Shown here: positions 1 through 8,231 of the stretch, one piece after another | Layout: every line of letters begins with the position of its first letter | How positions within the stretch are numbered: the stretch's first letter is position 1 | Source: Candidatus Oscillochloris fontis | GTDB taxonomy: Bacteria > Chloroflexota > Chloroflexia > Chloroflexales > Chloroflexaceae | Reading direction: 5' to 3' | Assembly: GCF_004138135.1 (NCBI RefSeq) | Contig: NZ_RYFD01000020.1 | Span: 1-64,000 of the forward strand | Length of the DNA: 64,000 bases | The notes under the pieces: generated by a model | The model's input: the letters and a program-made list of their open reading frames with translations, nothing else | Told to the model about the DNA's origin: nothing | Databases searched by the model: none | Program-made: the position numbers and the translations under genes

Positions 1-72
<72 letters not shown>

Positions 73-145
73 AGGGATAGGCCTATCAACCTATCATCTG
101 GGGTGTCACAACCCCGCACAACCACACTCGATTGGGAAGATGCAC

Positions 146-188
146 CCCCACGGGCGTCGGCAGGAATGCCGGCGCCCGTGGGGTTTTT
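146..188 (+). terminator. Rho-independent terminator of the 16S transcript
   Basis: A 17-bp stem (146-162 paired with 167-183, one G-U pair) closes a GGAA tetraloop and is followed by five T at 184-188. Stem strength and position suggest that it ends the 16S transcript. Confidence 0.9.
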
Positions 189-204
189 GGCATGGGCAAA
201 GTTC

Positions 205-299
205 TTGGGGCTGCGCCCCAAAATGTTTGTTGTTGTTTGGCGGCTTCGCCGCCAAACAACAACAAAATAAAGATCTGCGGGGGCGGCTTGCCGCCCCCG
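205..299. repeat. Composite palindromic repeat (GGCGGC stem-loop family)
   Basis: Three stem-loops follow each other: 205-221 (TTGGGGC/GCCCCAA), 226-266 (19-bp arms ending in TTTGGCGGC and GCCGCCAAA) and 278-299 (CGGGGGCGGC/GCCGCCCCCG). Related elements lie at 9395-9445, 35020-35068, 46434-46475, 53250-53440 and 59782-59828, always between genes. It is a REP-like family of unknown function. Confidence 0.8.
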
Positions 300-322
300 A
301 ACCCCCACCAGAGCGGAGCGCA

Positions 323-1186
323 CTACCTTCGCGCAATACGTTGGTAGATCGCCTGAAGCATCGCCACCAGCATCTCTGGGGTGAGGTGCGCTGCCTCTAC
401 CTCGGCCATGAGCCGGATCTCATCGCCCTGTTGGGTGGCCCAGCGTACCAGGAGTGGCCCCGCTTTCCAGGGTGTCGCCGGCAGGCGCGTCGCGGCGCTG
501 TTGTAGTGCGCTGGGTTGAGTCGCAGACGTAGTGTTACCCGCTGTTGCTGGCTGCGCTTCACCGGTTTCCATTTGGTTTTGCCCGAAATGCTGCCGCGTC
601 GGTTGTGGCCTGGGCGTACCTTGACCCGCTCGCTGATGCGTAGGCGCAGTTCGTTGCCGTCAATCAGGCGCACTTCAAGATCAAGCCAGCGCCGCAAATA
701 GTAGTTGACGATGGTGTTGCTAAGACCCGGCGCGGTGCGGATCAGGTTGGCCGGATCTTCGGTCGGGTTGAGGTCAATCACTCCCACCATGCGCCGCTGC
801 CGCGACAGATCATGCTTGAGGTCGCTCAAGAGCCATGTGGCGAGTGCACAGCGCCCGCTTAGGTCGCTGGGCGGGTGTTCTTCGAGGGCGCGGAGTTGTT
901 TGCCGATCTTGCCTGCATACCACATCATAAAGCCTTCGCCAATGATGGTGATGAAGAAGAAGATCATGTGGATGTTGATGCCGATCAAGAAGCCACCGAA
1001 GCCGAGAACGATGATCAGCCCAATGAATATGGATTGCTCGCGGGTGAGTTGTTTGCGCAGGGCTGCATCGGCTTGCACCACAACGGCATTCTCTTGGGCG
1101 TAGCTGGCGATGCGGGCAATATGCGGATCGAGGTGGTCAGGGCGCTGGTTGATCGAGATCGGGGGAATGAGGTGTCCGGTTGTCAT
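323..1186 (-). CDS. Membrane protein with two transmembrane helices, unknown function
   Basis: A 287-residue protein that I do not recognise. Residues about 52-90 form a hydrophobic hairpin (two membrane segments, rich in Ile, Phe and Gly). A hydrophilic, Arg-rich C-terminal domain of about 190 residues follows, probably cytoplasmic and with a mixed alpha/beta look. It lies downstream of the 16S terminator on the opposite strand and is divergent from the glycosyltransferase that begins at 1216, so the two genes share a short promoter region. Coding quality looks normal for this genome. A function cannot be assigned. Confidence 0.75.
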   Translation of the reverse strand: MTTGHLIPPISINQRPDHLDPHIARIASYAQENAVVVQADAALRKQLTREQSIFIGLIIVLGFGGFLIGINIHMIFFFITIIGEGFMMWYAGKIGKQLRALEEHPPSDLSGRCALATWLLSDLKHDLSRQRRMVGVIDLNPTEDPANLIRTAPGLSNTIVNYYLRRWLDLEVRLIDGNELRLRISERVKVRPGHNRRGSISGKTKWKPVKRSQQQRVTLRLRLNPAHYNSAATRLPATPWKAGPLLVRWATQQGDEIRLMAEVEAAHLTPEMLVAMLQAIYQRIARR

Positions 1187-1202
1187 CGGTTCTCTTCTCC
1201 GC

Positions 1203-1208
1203 TACAAT
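1203..1208 (+). promoter_or_regulatory. -10 element of a leaderless promoter
   Basis: TACAAT lies 7 bases before the GTG start at 1216, so transcription should begin at or next to the start codon. No Shine-Dalgarno sequence would then be transcribed. Confidence 0.5.
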
Positions 1209-1215
1209 ACGCCTC

Positions 1216-2421
1216 GTGAAACATATCCTCTACACAGCCTTCGATGTGGTGCCGAGCCCCAAAGGCTCTAGCACGCATATTACCGCGTTTGTGCAGGCTT
1301 TGGCAATCGCGGGTTATCAGGTCGATCTCTTGACCCCCGGCGATGCCCACTTGCCAGCCCAGGATCACCATGCCGGTGCGCGGCTGTTGCGTGTGGCACT
1401 CGATCCGGCGCTAAGTATGTTACGTCGGGCGACGCTTTTTGATGCAGCGGTGGCGGCGCATCTTGCGACCCACACCTACGATCTGGTGCATTTCCGCTCG
1501 ATCTGGGGCGGGTTGGCGGCGCTGCATGCCCAGCCTCAGTATGGCTACCGCACGCTCTTTGAGGTCAATGGGTTGCCGAGTATTGAGTTGAAGTACCACT
1601 ACCCCGGCCTCGCCGATGGGAGTAGTGCGGCGGCGGCGCTGATCGCCCAACTGCGGGCGCAAGAGGCTATGCTGATTCGCCAGAGTGATCTGTTGATCAC
1701 CCCGGCGGCGGTGACGGCAACCTTCTTGGCCAGCCTCGGCGCTGATCCGGCGCGGCTGCGCGTCATCCCGAATGGGGCCACGCCACTTGCCGATGTTCCC
1801 CCACCCTTGCAGGGCGATCTCCCGACGCTGCTCTATATCGGCACGCTTGCCGATTGGCAGGGGCTCCATACGCTGATCGCCGCCTTGCCCATGGTGCTGG
1901 CGGTGCGCCCGGTGCGGCTGCGGATTGTCGGTTCGGGGCGCTCGCGTCAGCGCCGCGCCCTCGCCAAGCTCGCGGCCAAGTTGGGGGTGAGTGAGGCGGT
2001 GCAGGTTGAGGAACCCGTGCCGCACGCCGAGGTGGCCGATCTGATCGCCAGCGCCGACGTGTGTGTGGCTCCGCTTGAGCCGAATGACCGCAATGTCACT
2101 CAGGGCTGTTGCCCGATCAAGGTGATCGAGTATATGGCGGCGGCGCGTCCGCTGGTGGCCGCTAACCTGCCGGTGGTGCGCGAGTTGCTGCGTGAGGATG
2201 TCGAGGGTCTGCTCGCTATTCCCGGCAACCCCCGCGATCTGGCGCGCTCTATCCTCAGCCTGCTGGATGACCCGGCGCGAGCCGTCGCGATGGGCCAGCG
2301 GGCGGCAATGCGCGTGCGCAGTAGCCTGACATGGCAGCACGCCCAGCAGCGCTTGTTGGCGGTGTATGAGCAGGTATTTACGTCAGATAATGCAAAAACT
2401 GGGCCGGGGTCAGTACTTTGA
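1216..2421 (+). CDS. Glycosyltransferase family 4 (GT-B fold)
   Basis: A 401-residue protein of the GT4 family, predicted to transfer a sugar from a nucleotide-sugar donor to a lipid or polysaccharide acceptor. The N-terminal half has the acceptor-side Rossmann pattern with a glycine-rich loop (VVPSPKGSSTHI). The C-terminal half carries the donor-binding region, including VIEYMAAARPLVAANLPVV and the following VRELL, the usual EX7E area. I chose the GTG at 1216 because homologues begin with a short strand like the encoded VKHILYTAF; an ATG 12 codons upstream would overlap the divergent gene. Its 3' end overlaps the convergent PIN toxin gene by 44 bases. Donor and acceptor are unknown. Confidence 0.9.
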   Translation: MKHILYTAFDVVPSPKGSSTHITAFVQALAIAGYQVDLLTPGDAHLPAQDHHAGARLLRVALDPALSMLRRATLFDAAVAAHLATHTYDLVHFRSIWGGLAALHAQPQYGYRTLFEVNGLPSIELKYHYPGLADGSSAAAALIAQLRAQEAMLIRQSDLLITPAAVTATFLASLGADPARLRVIPNGATPLADVPPPLQGDLPTLLYIGTLADWQGLHTLIAALPMVLAVRPVRLRIVGSGRSRQRRALAKLAAKLGVSEAVQVEEPVPHAEVADLIASADVCVAPLEPNDRNVTQGCCPIKVIEYMAAARPLVAANLPVVRELLREDVEGLLAIPGNPRDLARSILSLLDDPARAVAMGQRAAMRVRSSLTWQHAQQRLLAVYEQVFTSDNAKTGPGSVL

Positions 2422-2791
2422 GTGACGTGCCTGCAAAATCACCACCGTTACGGGTGACGATCATCTCTATGCCTAGAGCAGCAGCGGAAGATGCCTGGAC
2501 AGCATCTTCAAAATCTACAATCGAACTAGCTTGGGCTACATTGAGCACCGAAGCATCTACTGGAGCCACACGGAGTGTGGTCAGAATATGTGCGATATGT
2601 TGTCGAGCAGCACTGAGTCCTATCTGCTTACGACCGATATACCAGATGGTTGTGACGCTGATCGCTGCAACAAAGCCAATACAGCGTCCTTCCTCACAGG
2701 CAATCCATATTGCACGTGCATCAGTCGCAAATGGCTCACGTGCTAACAAAAGATCGAGTAACACATTCGTGTCAATAAGTACACGTATCAC
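2378..2791 (-). CDS. PIN-domain toxin (VapC-like ribonuclease)
   Basis: A 137-residue PIN domain of the PIN_3 type, expected to be a metal-dependent RNase inhibited by a partner antitoxin. Seen directly: the N-terminal acidic motif LIDTNVLLDLLL (Asp7), the DFEDAVQ motif near residue 93 and VTRNGGDF near residue 112, with the usual C-terminal VLTPAQFL. The position where relatives often have an acidic residue in the TDIYY motif reads TTIWYI, so one metal ligand may be missing or displaced. It overlaps the upstream antitoxin gene by 4 bases (ATGA), a typical toxin-antitoxin arrangement, and runs 44 bases into the end of the convergent glycosyltransferase gene. Confidence 0.88.
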   Translation of the reverse strand: MIRVLIDTNVLLDLLLAREPFATDARAIWIACEEGRCIGFVAAISVTTIWYIGRKQIGLSAARQHIAHILTTLRVAPVDASVLNVAQASSIVDFEDAVQASSAAALGIEMIVTRNGGDFAGTSLKVLTPAQFLHYLT

Positions 2792-3039
2792 GAGTGTTTT
2801 TCCATCATTGCCTCAAAGCGAATCCGATCAACCTCTTCGTTGCTAAGCTCCTGATGGGTAGGATTAAAAGCCCCATACAACCGATCCACTGCGCTTTCAT
2901 GTATGGTATTTGGCGAGACATCTATTTTGCTGAATTCGGCATTCAGCGCACGGCTTAGGGTATCGAGCAGCAGTAGTTGCTCGCGAGTTGTAAGTCGCGG
3001 GATTTCGATCAGCATCTCTTGGAGAGTCATCTTCTGCAT
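2788..3039 (-). CDS. Putative antitoxin of the PIN toxin
   Basis: An 83-residue acidic protein directly upstream of the PIN toxin and overlapping it by 4 bases. The N-terminal part (to about residue 40) is helical and Leu-rich. The C-terminal tail is rich in acidic residues and could be the toxin-binding segment. The start is supported by a strong AAAGGAGGT ribosome binding site just upstream (3041-3050 region, minus strand). I do not recognise the DNA-binding family; the antitoxin role is inferred from position, size and overlap. Confidence 0.75.
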   Translation of the reverse strand: MQKMTLQEMLIEIPRLTTREQLLLLDTLSRALNAEFSKIDVSPNTIHESAVDRLYGAFNPTHQELSNEEVDRIRFEAMMEKHS

Positions 3040-3170
3040 ACCTCCTTTCCCATTTTAGTCACTGTATGGTACAGGTGGCAGTATAGCACTTCTTCCCGCT
3101 GAAACCCGTATTTATCCAACACATGCTATACTGCCCTCCATTATCCTCTGGTGTATAAGGGTCTTTTTCT

Positions 3171-6100
3171 ATGTCCGCATCCCAATTACCGCTGGCGCTG
3201 GTACAGCACCACGCCAATCGCCAACTCTTTGCCGACCGTTACCTCAATGAGACGTTGCCGCGCCGTGATGCGTGGCGCGATCTGATTGCTGAGGCGACGC
3301 CGGTGTTGGCGCAGGTGCGGGCGATCTTGGCCGCTTTTACGCCTTCTTCTAATGAAAGCCAGACCGAGCGTGAGGTGGTGCGCCCGGTGCTGGAACTGCT
3401 CGGCCATACGTTTGAGGTGCAGGCGAGCCTGCGTACCCCCAAGGGCACCAAAAAGCCCGATTATCTCTTCTATACCGATCAGGCGGCGCTGCTGGCGAAT
3501 AAGAACCGGGTCGTGATGGCGGAGGATCTGGGGGCGGCGTTTGCGGTGGGTGATGCCAAGTATTGGGAGCGCCGCCTTGATGTCTCTAGCCAGGGTGAGC
3601 ATGATGAGATCAATCGCGTGCCATCCGATCAGATGGCGTTCTATATGCGCCATACCAGAGTGGCCTGGGGTATCCTGACCAATGGGCGATGTTGGCGGCT
3701 CTACCACCACGAGTCGGTCGAGCGCCAGGATCGCTTCTATGAGGTTGATCTGAAGGATCTGGCCGAGGCGAATGATCCAGAGGCGTTCCTCTATTTCTAT
3801 GCCTTCTTCCGCCGCGCTGCCTTTGCTCCGGCCCTGCCGGAGACACTGACGCTCGCTGCGATGCTGCGCGAGAGTGTGGATTATGCACGCGGCCTCTCCG
3901 AATCGCTCAAGTTGCAGGTCTTTGATGCGCTGCGCCATATCGCCCAGGGGTTGCTCGATTATCCACGAAACCGCCTGGAGCCGACCGCCGAGCATCTGGC
4001 CCAGATCTACGCGCATAGCCTGATTGTCCTCTATCGGCTGCTCTTTATCCTCTATGCCGAGGCGCGTGAGTTGTTGCCGCTGCGCGAGAGCCTTGCGTAT
4101 CGCGAGCAGTATAGTCTCTATGCGCTGGTACGCGAAGTGGTGCGCCGTCTGAATAGCGGAATGACGCTGCTGGCCGATACCGGGCAGACCTGGGCGCGGC
4201 TGAATGATCTCTTTACGATCATCAATCTGGGTAGCCCGCCGCTCAAGGTGGCGACGTTTAATGGCGGGCTGTTTGATCCCCAACGCCATGCGTTTCTGGA
4301 TCGCTATACGGTCGGTGATGCCCAACTTCAGCGGGCGTTGGAGAAGTTGGCGCGGGTACTCAATCCGCAGACGGGGTTGCACGAGTTTATTGATTACCGC
4401 GACCTCGCCGAGCGCCACTTGGGCACGATCTATGAGGGCTTGCTCGAATATCATCTGGTGCCGGTGGAGCGCGGCGCGGATGGCCTGAGTATCGAGTTGG
4501 TCAATGCGAAGGGCGAACGCCATCGCACTGGTTCCTACTATACGCCCGATTTTGTGGTGCAGTATATTGTTGAACAGACCCTCGCCCCGGCGCTTGATGC
4601 CGCGCTGCGCGGCAAGCAGGGCGATGCGGAGCAGATCGCGGCGGTGCTGGGGGTCAACTGTGTTGATCCGGCCATGGGCAGTGGCCACTTCCTGGTGGCA
4701 GCGACCGAGTATATGGCGCGCTCCTTGGTTGATCTGGGGGTGCTGCCGCCCGCCGAGGCGGGTGACGAGGCCGATCTGGCCTACTGGAAGCGCCGCGTGG
4801 CCCAGAACTGTATCTACGGGGTGGATCTCAATCCGCTGGCGGTGGATCTGGCTAAACTCTCGCTGTGGCTCGCCACGGCGGCCAAGGGGCGTCCGCTCTC
4901 GTTCCTCGATCACCACCTGCGCTGTGGCAATGCCCTGGTAGGAACGCGGGCCACCGAGTTGACGCATGCGCTTGCACCCAAGCCGAATAAGCGCCGCAAG
5001 CAGGTTGCCGCTGCCGAGAATGGCCAACTCAGCCTGCTGGATGACCCGGCGTTTGCCGGGGCGATGATGAGCGCGGTGGGTAGTATGTGGCTGATCGAGG
5101 GCAGCGCCGGGCGCACCGTGGATGATGTCAAGGAGCAGGAGCGCATCTATGAGCAGGTGCGGGCGGGCTTGACCGAGCGCTTTGCGGTGCAGGCCGATCT
5201 GGTAACGGCATCCGGGTTTGGGTTGGCTCCAGATCGCAGCCTGTGGCGTTCATTGGCCGAGTATGCCAGCCAGCGCGAGAACGGGACGTTCGCTACCCCC
5301 GCCTTTGAGCGCCCGTTGGCCGATCTAGTTGCGTTGCGCCAACGTCAACGCTTCTTCCACTGGGATCTGGAGTTTCCCGAAATCTTCTACGACCGCCACG
5401 GCCATCCGTTGGGTGATGCGGCGGGCTTTGATGTGGTCTTTGGCAACCCGCCCTACGTGCGCCAGGAAGAACTCAGCCCGCTCAAGATCTATTTTGAACA
5501 CGCCTTCGCCGCCACCTATAGCGGTACCGCCGATCTCTTTGTCTACTTCTTCCACCAGGGGATTAAGTTGCTGCGGGCGGGTGGGGTGTTGGGGTATATC
5601 AGTAGTAACTCCTGGCTGCGCGCCAACTACGCTACCCCGCTGCGGGCCTTCTTGCGCGAAACGGTGACGATTGAGCAACTGATTGATCTGGGCGATAACC
5701 GTATCTTTACCGATGCGCCCGATGTCTATCCGGCCATCCCGTTGGTGCGCAAGATCGCACCGCCTGCCGAGCATATCGCTCAAGTGGCCACCTTTAGCCG
5801 GGGCGAAGGTGTCAAGGAATTTGCCGACCAAGTGGCGGCTAAGCTGGCTCCGGTGCGGATTGATGATCAGTCGGATAGTGGCTGGCAGATTGGTGGGGAT
5901 GATCTGCGGCGGGTGTTTCTGAAGCTGACAGAGCAGGGAATACCCTTAGAAACATGTGTAGATGGAAGAATCTACTACGGGATCAAGACGGGTGCAAATG
6001 ATGTCTTTATTATTGACAGTAGCCAACGCGAACAGATCGTGAAGGATGACCCGCGATCTGAGGAGATTATTAAACCGCTGCTGCAAGGTGAAGATCTGCG

Positions 6101-6977
6101 TCCGTGGTATCAGGAAGATGAGGGGCGTTGGTTGATTCTCTTCCCAGCCCAATGGACGGAAACCACCTTTGGGCCAGGGTTAGATGAAGCTACCGCATGG
6201 ACAAAGCTGTGTGAACGCTACCCATCCATTGCGGCATATCTTGAGCCGTTTGCGGCTGAGGCAACGGCGCGTAGTGATAAGGGCGATTATTGGTGGGAGT
6301 TGCGTGCTTGTAGTTACTATGATGTGTTTACAAAACCACGTATCTATTGGCCCGATATTGCCAAATTCCCAAGATTTTCTTGGGACACTAGCAACACCTA
6401 TCTAGTCAACACCGGCTATATTGCAACCGTTGATGATCCTTGGATACTTGGGTATCTATCATCGCGGTGTGCATGGTTTCTCATATCACATACTGCGGCA
6501 AGTCTTGGTGAACGTGCTGGAGTAACACGTTATCGCCTCATTGATCAGTACATGCGCCCACTCCCCATCCCCGACGCCCCGGCAGCCGAACGCGAAGCCA
6601 TCGGCGCACTGGCGCTGCGCATCAGTGAGGCGGCCAAAGTGCGCTACGCCCTGCACCGGCGGGTACGCAAGCGCATCAGCAGCGACCTGGGGGGCGGGAA
6701 GAAGCTCAACCAGCGCCTAACTGCGTGGTGGGATTTGGATTTCGCCGGTTTCCGCAGCGAAGTGCAGAAGGTCTTTAAGCGCGACATTGCGCTAAAAGAG
6801 CGCGACGAGTGGGAAGAATGGCTGAGCCTCCAGTGTGCGGCACACCGCCAACACAGCGCCGCGATCATCGCCGGGGAGCGCGAACTGAATGCACGGGTGT
6901 ACCACCTCTTCGACCTAACGCCGGACGAGATCGCGCTGATCGAGGCGCATACCAAATATGGGTATGGTGAGGTGTAA
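3171..6977 (+). CDS. Type IIG restriction-modification enzyme (fused nuclease, methyltransferase and specificity)
   Basis: A 1268-residue single-chain restriction-modification enzyme of the Eco57I/MmeI-like class: it methylates adenine at a recognition site and cuts at a distance when the site is unmodified. The N-terminal nuclease has a PD-(D/E)xK-like pattern: Asp97 in KKPDYLF and the GDAKYW motif at about 127-132. The methyltransferase shows AdoMet motif I (DPAMGSG, 499-505) and catalytic motif IV (NPPY, 759-762). The region after about residue 900 is the target-recognition part, with local sequence less GC-rich (around 5930-6540), as expected for exchangeable specificity domains. No separate methylase or specificity gene lies nearby, so it probably acts alone. 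Flanking toxin-antitoxin genes suggest a small defence cluster. Confidence 0.93.
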   Translation: MSASQLPLALVQHHANRQLFADRYLNETLPRRDAWRDLIAEATPVLAQVRAILAAFTPSSNESQTEREVVRPVLELLGHTFEVQASLRTPKGTKKPDYLFYTDQAALLANKNRVVMAEDLGAAFAVGDAKYWERRLDVSSQGEHDEINRVPSDQMAFYMRHTRVAWGILTNGRCWRLYHHESVERQDRFYEVDLKDLAEANDPEAFLYFYAFFRRAAFAPALPETLTLAAMLRESVDYARGLSESLKLQVFDALRHIAQGLLDYPRNRLEPTAEHLAQIYAHSLIVLYRLLFILYAEARELLPLRESLAYREQYSLYALVREVVRRLNSGMTLLADTGQTWARLNDLFTIINLGSPPLKVATFNGGLFDPQRHAFLDRYTVGDAQLQRALEKLARVLNPQTGLHEFIDYRDLAERHLGTIYEGLLEYHLVPVERGADGLSIELVNAKGERHRTGSYYTPDFVVQYIVEQTLAPALDAALRGKQGDAEQIAAVLGVNCVDPAMGSGHFLVAATEYMARSLVDLGVLPPAEAGDEADLAYWKRRVAQNCIYGVDLNPLAVDLAKLSLWLATAAKGRPLSFLDHHLRCGNALVGTRATELTHALAPKPNKRRKQVAAAENGQLSLLDDPAFAGAMMSAVGSMWLIEGSAGRTVDDVKEQERIYEQVRAGLTERFAVQADLVTASGFGLAPDRSLWRSLAEYASQRENGTFATPAFERPLADLVALRQRQRFFHWDLEFPEIFYDRHGHPLGDAAGFDVVFGNPPYVRQEELSPLKIYFEHAFAATYSGTADLFVYFFHQGIKLLRAGGVLGYISSNSWLRANYATPLRAFLRETVTIEQLIDLGDNRIFTDAPDVYPAIPLVRKIAPPAEHIAQVATFSRGEGVKEFADQVAAKLAPVRIDDQSDSGWQIGGDDLRRVFLKLTEQGIPLETCVDGRIYYGIKTGANDVFIIDSSQREQIVKDDPRSEEIIKPLLQGEDLRPWYQEDEGRWLILFPAQWTETTFGPGLDEATAWTKLCERYPSIAAYLEPFAAEATARSDKGDYWWELRACSYYDVFTKPRIYWPDIAKFPRFSWDTSNTYLVNTGYIATVDDPWILGYLSSRCAWFLISHTAASLGERAGVTRYRLIDQYMRPLPIPDAPAAEREAIGALALRISEAAKVRYALHRRVRKRISSDLGGGKKLNQRLTAWWDLDFAGFRSEVQKVFKRDIALKERDEWEEWLSLQCAAHRQHSAAIIAGERELNARVYHLFDLTPDEIALIEAHTKYGYGEV

Positions 6978-6991
6978 GGTGTTCCATAGCG

Positions 6992-7016
6992 AGCGTGCTA
7001 TACTGATTCCAGCATA
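6992..7016 (+). repeat. 25-bp direct repeat, copy 1
   Basis: This 25-base segment, containing a possible TATACT -10 element at 6999-7004, recurs at 7424-7448 with a single mismatch. The two copies bracket the orphan antitoxin gene and the palindrome behind it. Confidence 0.8.
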
Positions 7017-7066
7017 CATTCAGGCGCGATACGTGGTATGTACGAACTTTGCACGGAGGTTGAACG

Positions 7067-7330
7067 ATGAGCGACATTGTTGAGATTGATGAGCGAGGCA
7101 TCATTCAGCTACCAAGCGACCTGCTAACATTTGTGAAGCCGCGCACCCGCTTTGTGCTCGAAGTGCAAGGCAAGACTCTGGTATTACATCCGATAACCGA
7201 TCTGCCGTTTTGGCAGATCGCAACCCCGCAAGAGCGGGCTGAGGCTGCGCGGCACTGGGCTGCGCTTGAGCGACCAGTAGCTCCGCCTATCCCTGATGTA
7301 GCCTTGCATCGTGATCAAATGTACGACTGA
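7067..7330 (+). CDS. AbrB/MazE-like orphan antitoxin
   Basis: An 87-residue protein whose first 45 residues match the swapped-hairpin AbrB DNA-binding fold (VEIDERGIIQLPSDLL, then a basic strand and VLHP). The tail from about residue 50 is like the toxin-binding tails of VapB/MazE antitoxins. It has a good ribosome binding site (GGAGGT) 6 bases before the ATG. The gene ends in ATGTACGACTGA, where a VapC toxin would usually start, but only a palindromic repeat follows. The toxin therefore appears to have been lost, or the protein is now a plain regulator. Confidence 0.8.
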   Translation: MSDIVEIDERGIIQLPSDLLTFVKPRTRFVLEVQGKTLVLHPITDLPFWQIATPQERAEAARHWAALERPVAPPIPDVALHRDQMYD

Positions 7331-7340
7331 TGACTACCTA

Positions 7341-7423
7341 TCTCTGTTCGTCCTCTGCGTACCTCTGTGTCCTCTGCGGTTAATCTGGTTCACCACAGAG
7401 AACGCGGAGGAGCGCAGAGAGAT
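7341..7423. repeat. Imperfect palindrome (CTCTGCG family)
   Basis: Two CTCTGTG/CTCTGCG-rich arms face each other around TTAATCTGGTTCA. The pairing is imperfect. It occupies the place where a toxin gene would be expected after the antitoxin. Confidence 0.6.
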
Positions 7424-7448
7424 AGCGTGCTATGCTGATTCCAGCATA
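7424..7448 (+). repeat. 25-bp direct repeat, copy 2
   Basis: This is the second copy of the segment at 6992-7016, with 24 of 25 bases identical. It directly abuts the stop codon of the minus-strand gene that ends at 7449. Confidence 0.8.
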
Positions 7449-7676
7449 TTACGCAGCAAAATCAAAAACAGGCGCACGCATGATCTTCTTTGGGGTAGCC
7501 CGTGATTGAAGAAGCACATGAATACGCTCCACGGTTTCAGGCGCAAATAATCGTTCACCTGTTTCGGTATTGACCCGTGCAGGAACGTGTTCAATAACAA
7601 TGATTTCATCGCCAAGCTCAAGAATATAGGTAACTTCTTGAACCTCGAATGGCTCATTCCAATCAAATGGTATCAT
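7449..7676 (-). CDS. YgiT-like putative antitoxin without zinc cysteines
   Basis: A 75-residue protein. The stretch IEHVPARVNTETGERLF followed by APETVERI matches the second half of YgiT-type zinc-finger antitoxins, where relatives read V(P)AxVCxxCGE. Here both cysteines are replaced (Asn and Thr positions), so zinc binding is unlikely. I chose the ATG at 7676 because it overlaps the stop of the upstream DUF4258 gene by ATGA; a start 11 codons earlier would overlap by 37 bases. Paired with DUF4258, it resembles a known type of putative toxin-antitoxin operon. Confidence 0.72.
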   Translation of the reverse strand: MIPFDWNEPFEVQEVTYILELGDEIIVIEHVPARVNTETGERLFAPETVERIHVLLQSRATPKKIMRAPVFDFAA

Positions 7677-7984
7677 TTCGCTCCCCTCCGTATGCGGTTG
7701 TGCTCCCATCGCCGAGGATCTGGCTCATACATGGTGATAATTTTCAGGAGTGGACGTGACGGGTAACTACATTGAATATGGATTGGTCGGTGGTGGGCGG
7801 TAAAACCGAGCAATAAGACACTCGGACCATATTTATCATACGGATAATCCTCGATAATTTCTGCGGTTGCTATCGCTTCTTTCAGTTCTTGAAGCGTAAT
7901 AGACCGGAGAATGCTTTGAGTTAGGGCATGTTCAGAAAATTCATAGGCGTTGCGGAGTATTTTATCGTGTATGGCTTGGATCAT
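7673..7984 (-). CDS. DUF4258 protein, putative toxin
   Basis: A 103-residue protein of the DUF4258 family, recognised by FSEHALTQSILRSIT near the N-terminus, EIIEDYPYDKYGPSVLLLGF in the middle and the closing IITMYEPDPRRWE. DUF4258 genes are often followed by a YgiT-like gene, and that is the order here with a 4-base overlap. The family is regarded as a likely BrnT/RelE-type small ribonuclease, but I see no proof of activity in the sequence. It is the first gene of a two-gene operon. Confidence 0.82.
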   Translation of the reverse strand: MIQAIHDKILRNAYEFSEHALTQSILRSITLQELKEAIATAEIIEDYPYDKYGPSVLLLGFTAHHRPIHIQCSYPSRPLLKIITMYEPDPRRWEHNRIRRGAK

Positions 7985-8102
7985 CGCTGGTATTCTTGAT
8001 CGTTCTCATTGCCTGAATACCGTATAATGATACCACAGTGAACGATTGCTATCCAATGGTGGTGCCAGACTTTACTTTGCCCATGCCCTATTCCCTCCCT
8101 CC

Positions 8103-8231
8103 GTAACTATTCACACTTCTCCTAGCCTCCAGGTTTTGACGCAAAGACGCCAAGACGCAAAGCCTTCAATAAAACCTTCGCGCCTTTGCGTGAACAATAG
8201 CGTTTCTTTTACCCCAAGTGTGAACAGTTAC
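8103..8231. mobile_element. MITE copy A with IS66-like ends
   Basis: A 129-bp non-coding element with terminal inverted repeats of 16 bp (GTAACTATTCACACTT at the left end, AAGTGTGAACAGTTAC at the right). It is flanked by an 8-bp direct repeat CTCCCTCC at 8095-8102 and 8232-8239, although that locus is pyrimidine-rich. The interior holds GACGCAAAGACGCC-type motifs that pair with each other. Copies B (28577-28702) and C (63842-63966) share ends and interior. The GTAA tip and 8-bp target duplication are the hallmarks of IS66-family insertion sequences. Confidence 0.85.

Noticed and set aside
3186-5027. Long open frame antisense to the restriction-modification gene
   Set aside because: It is a product of GC-rich codon bias on the other strand. 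It has no ribosome binding site, no recognisable fold and no domain, while the sense frame encodes a clear Type IIG enzyme.
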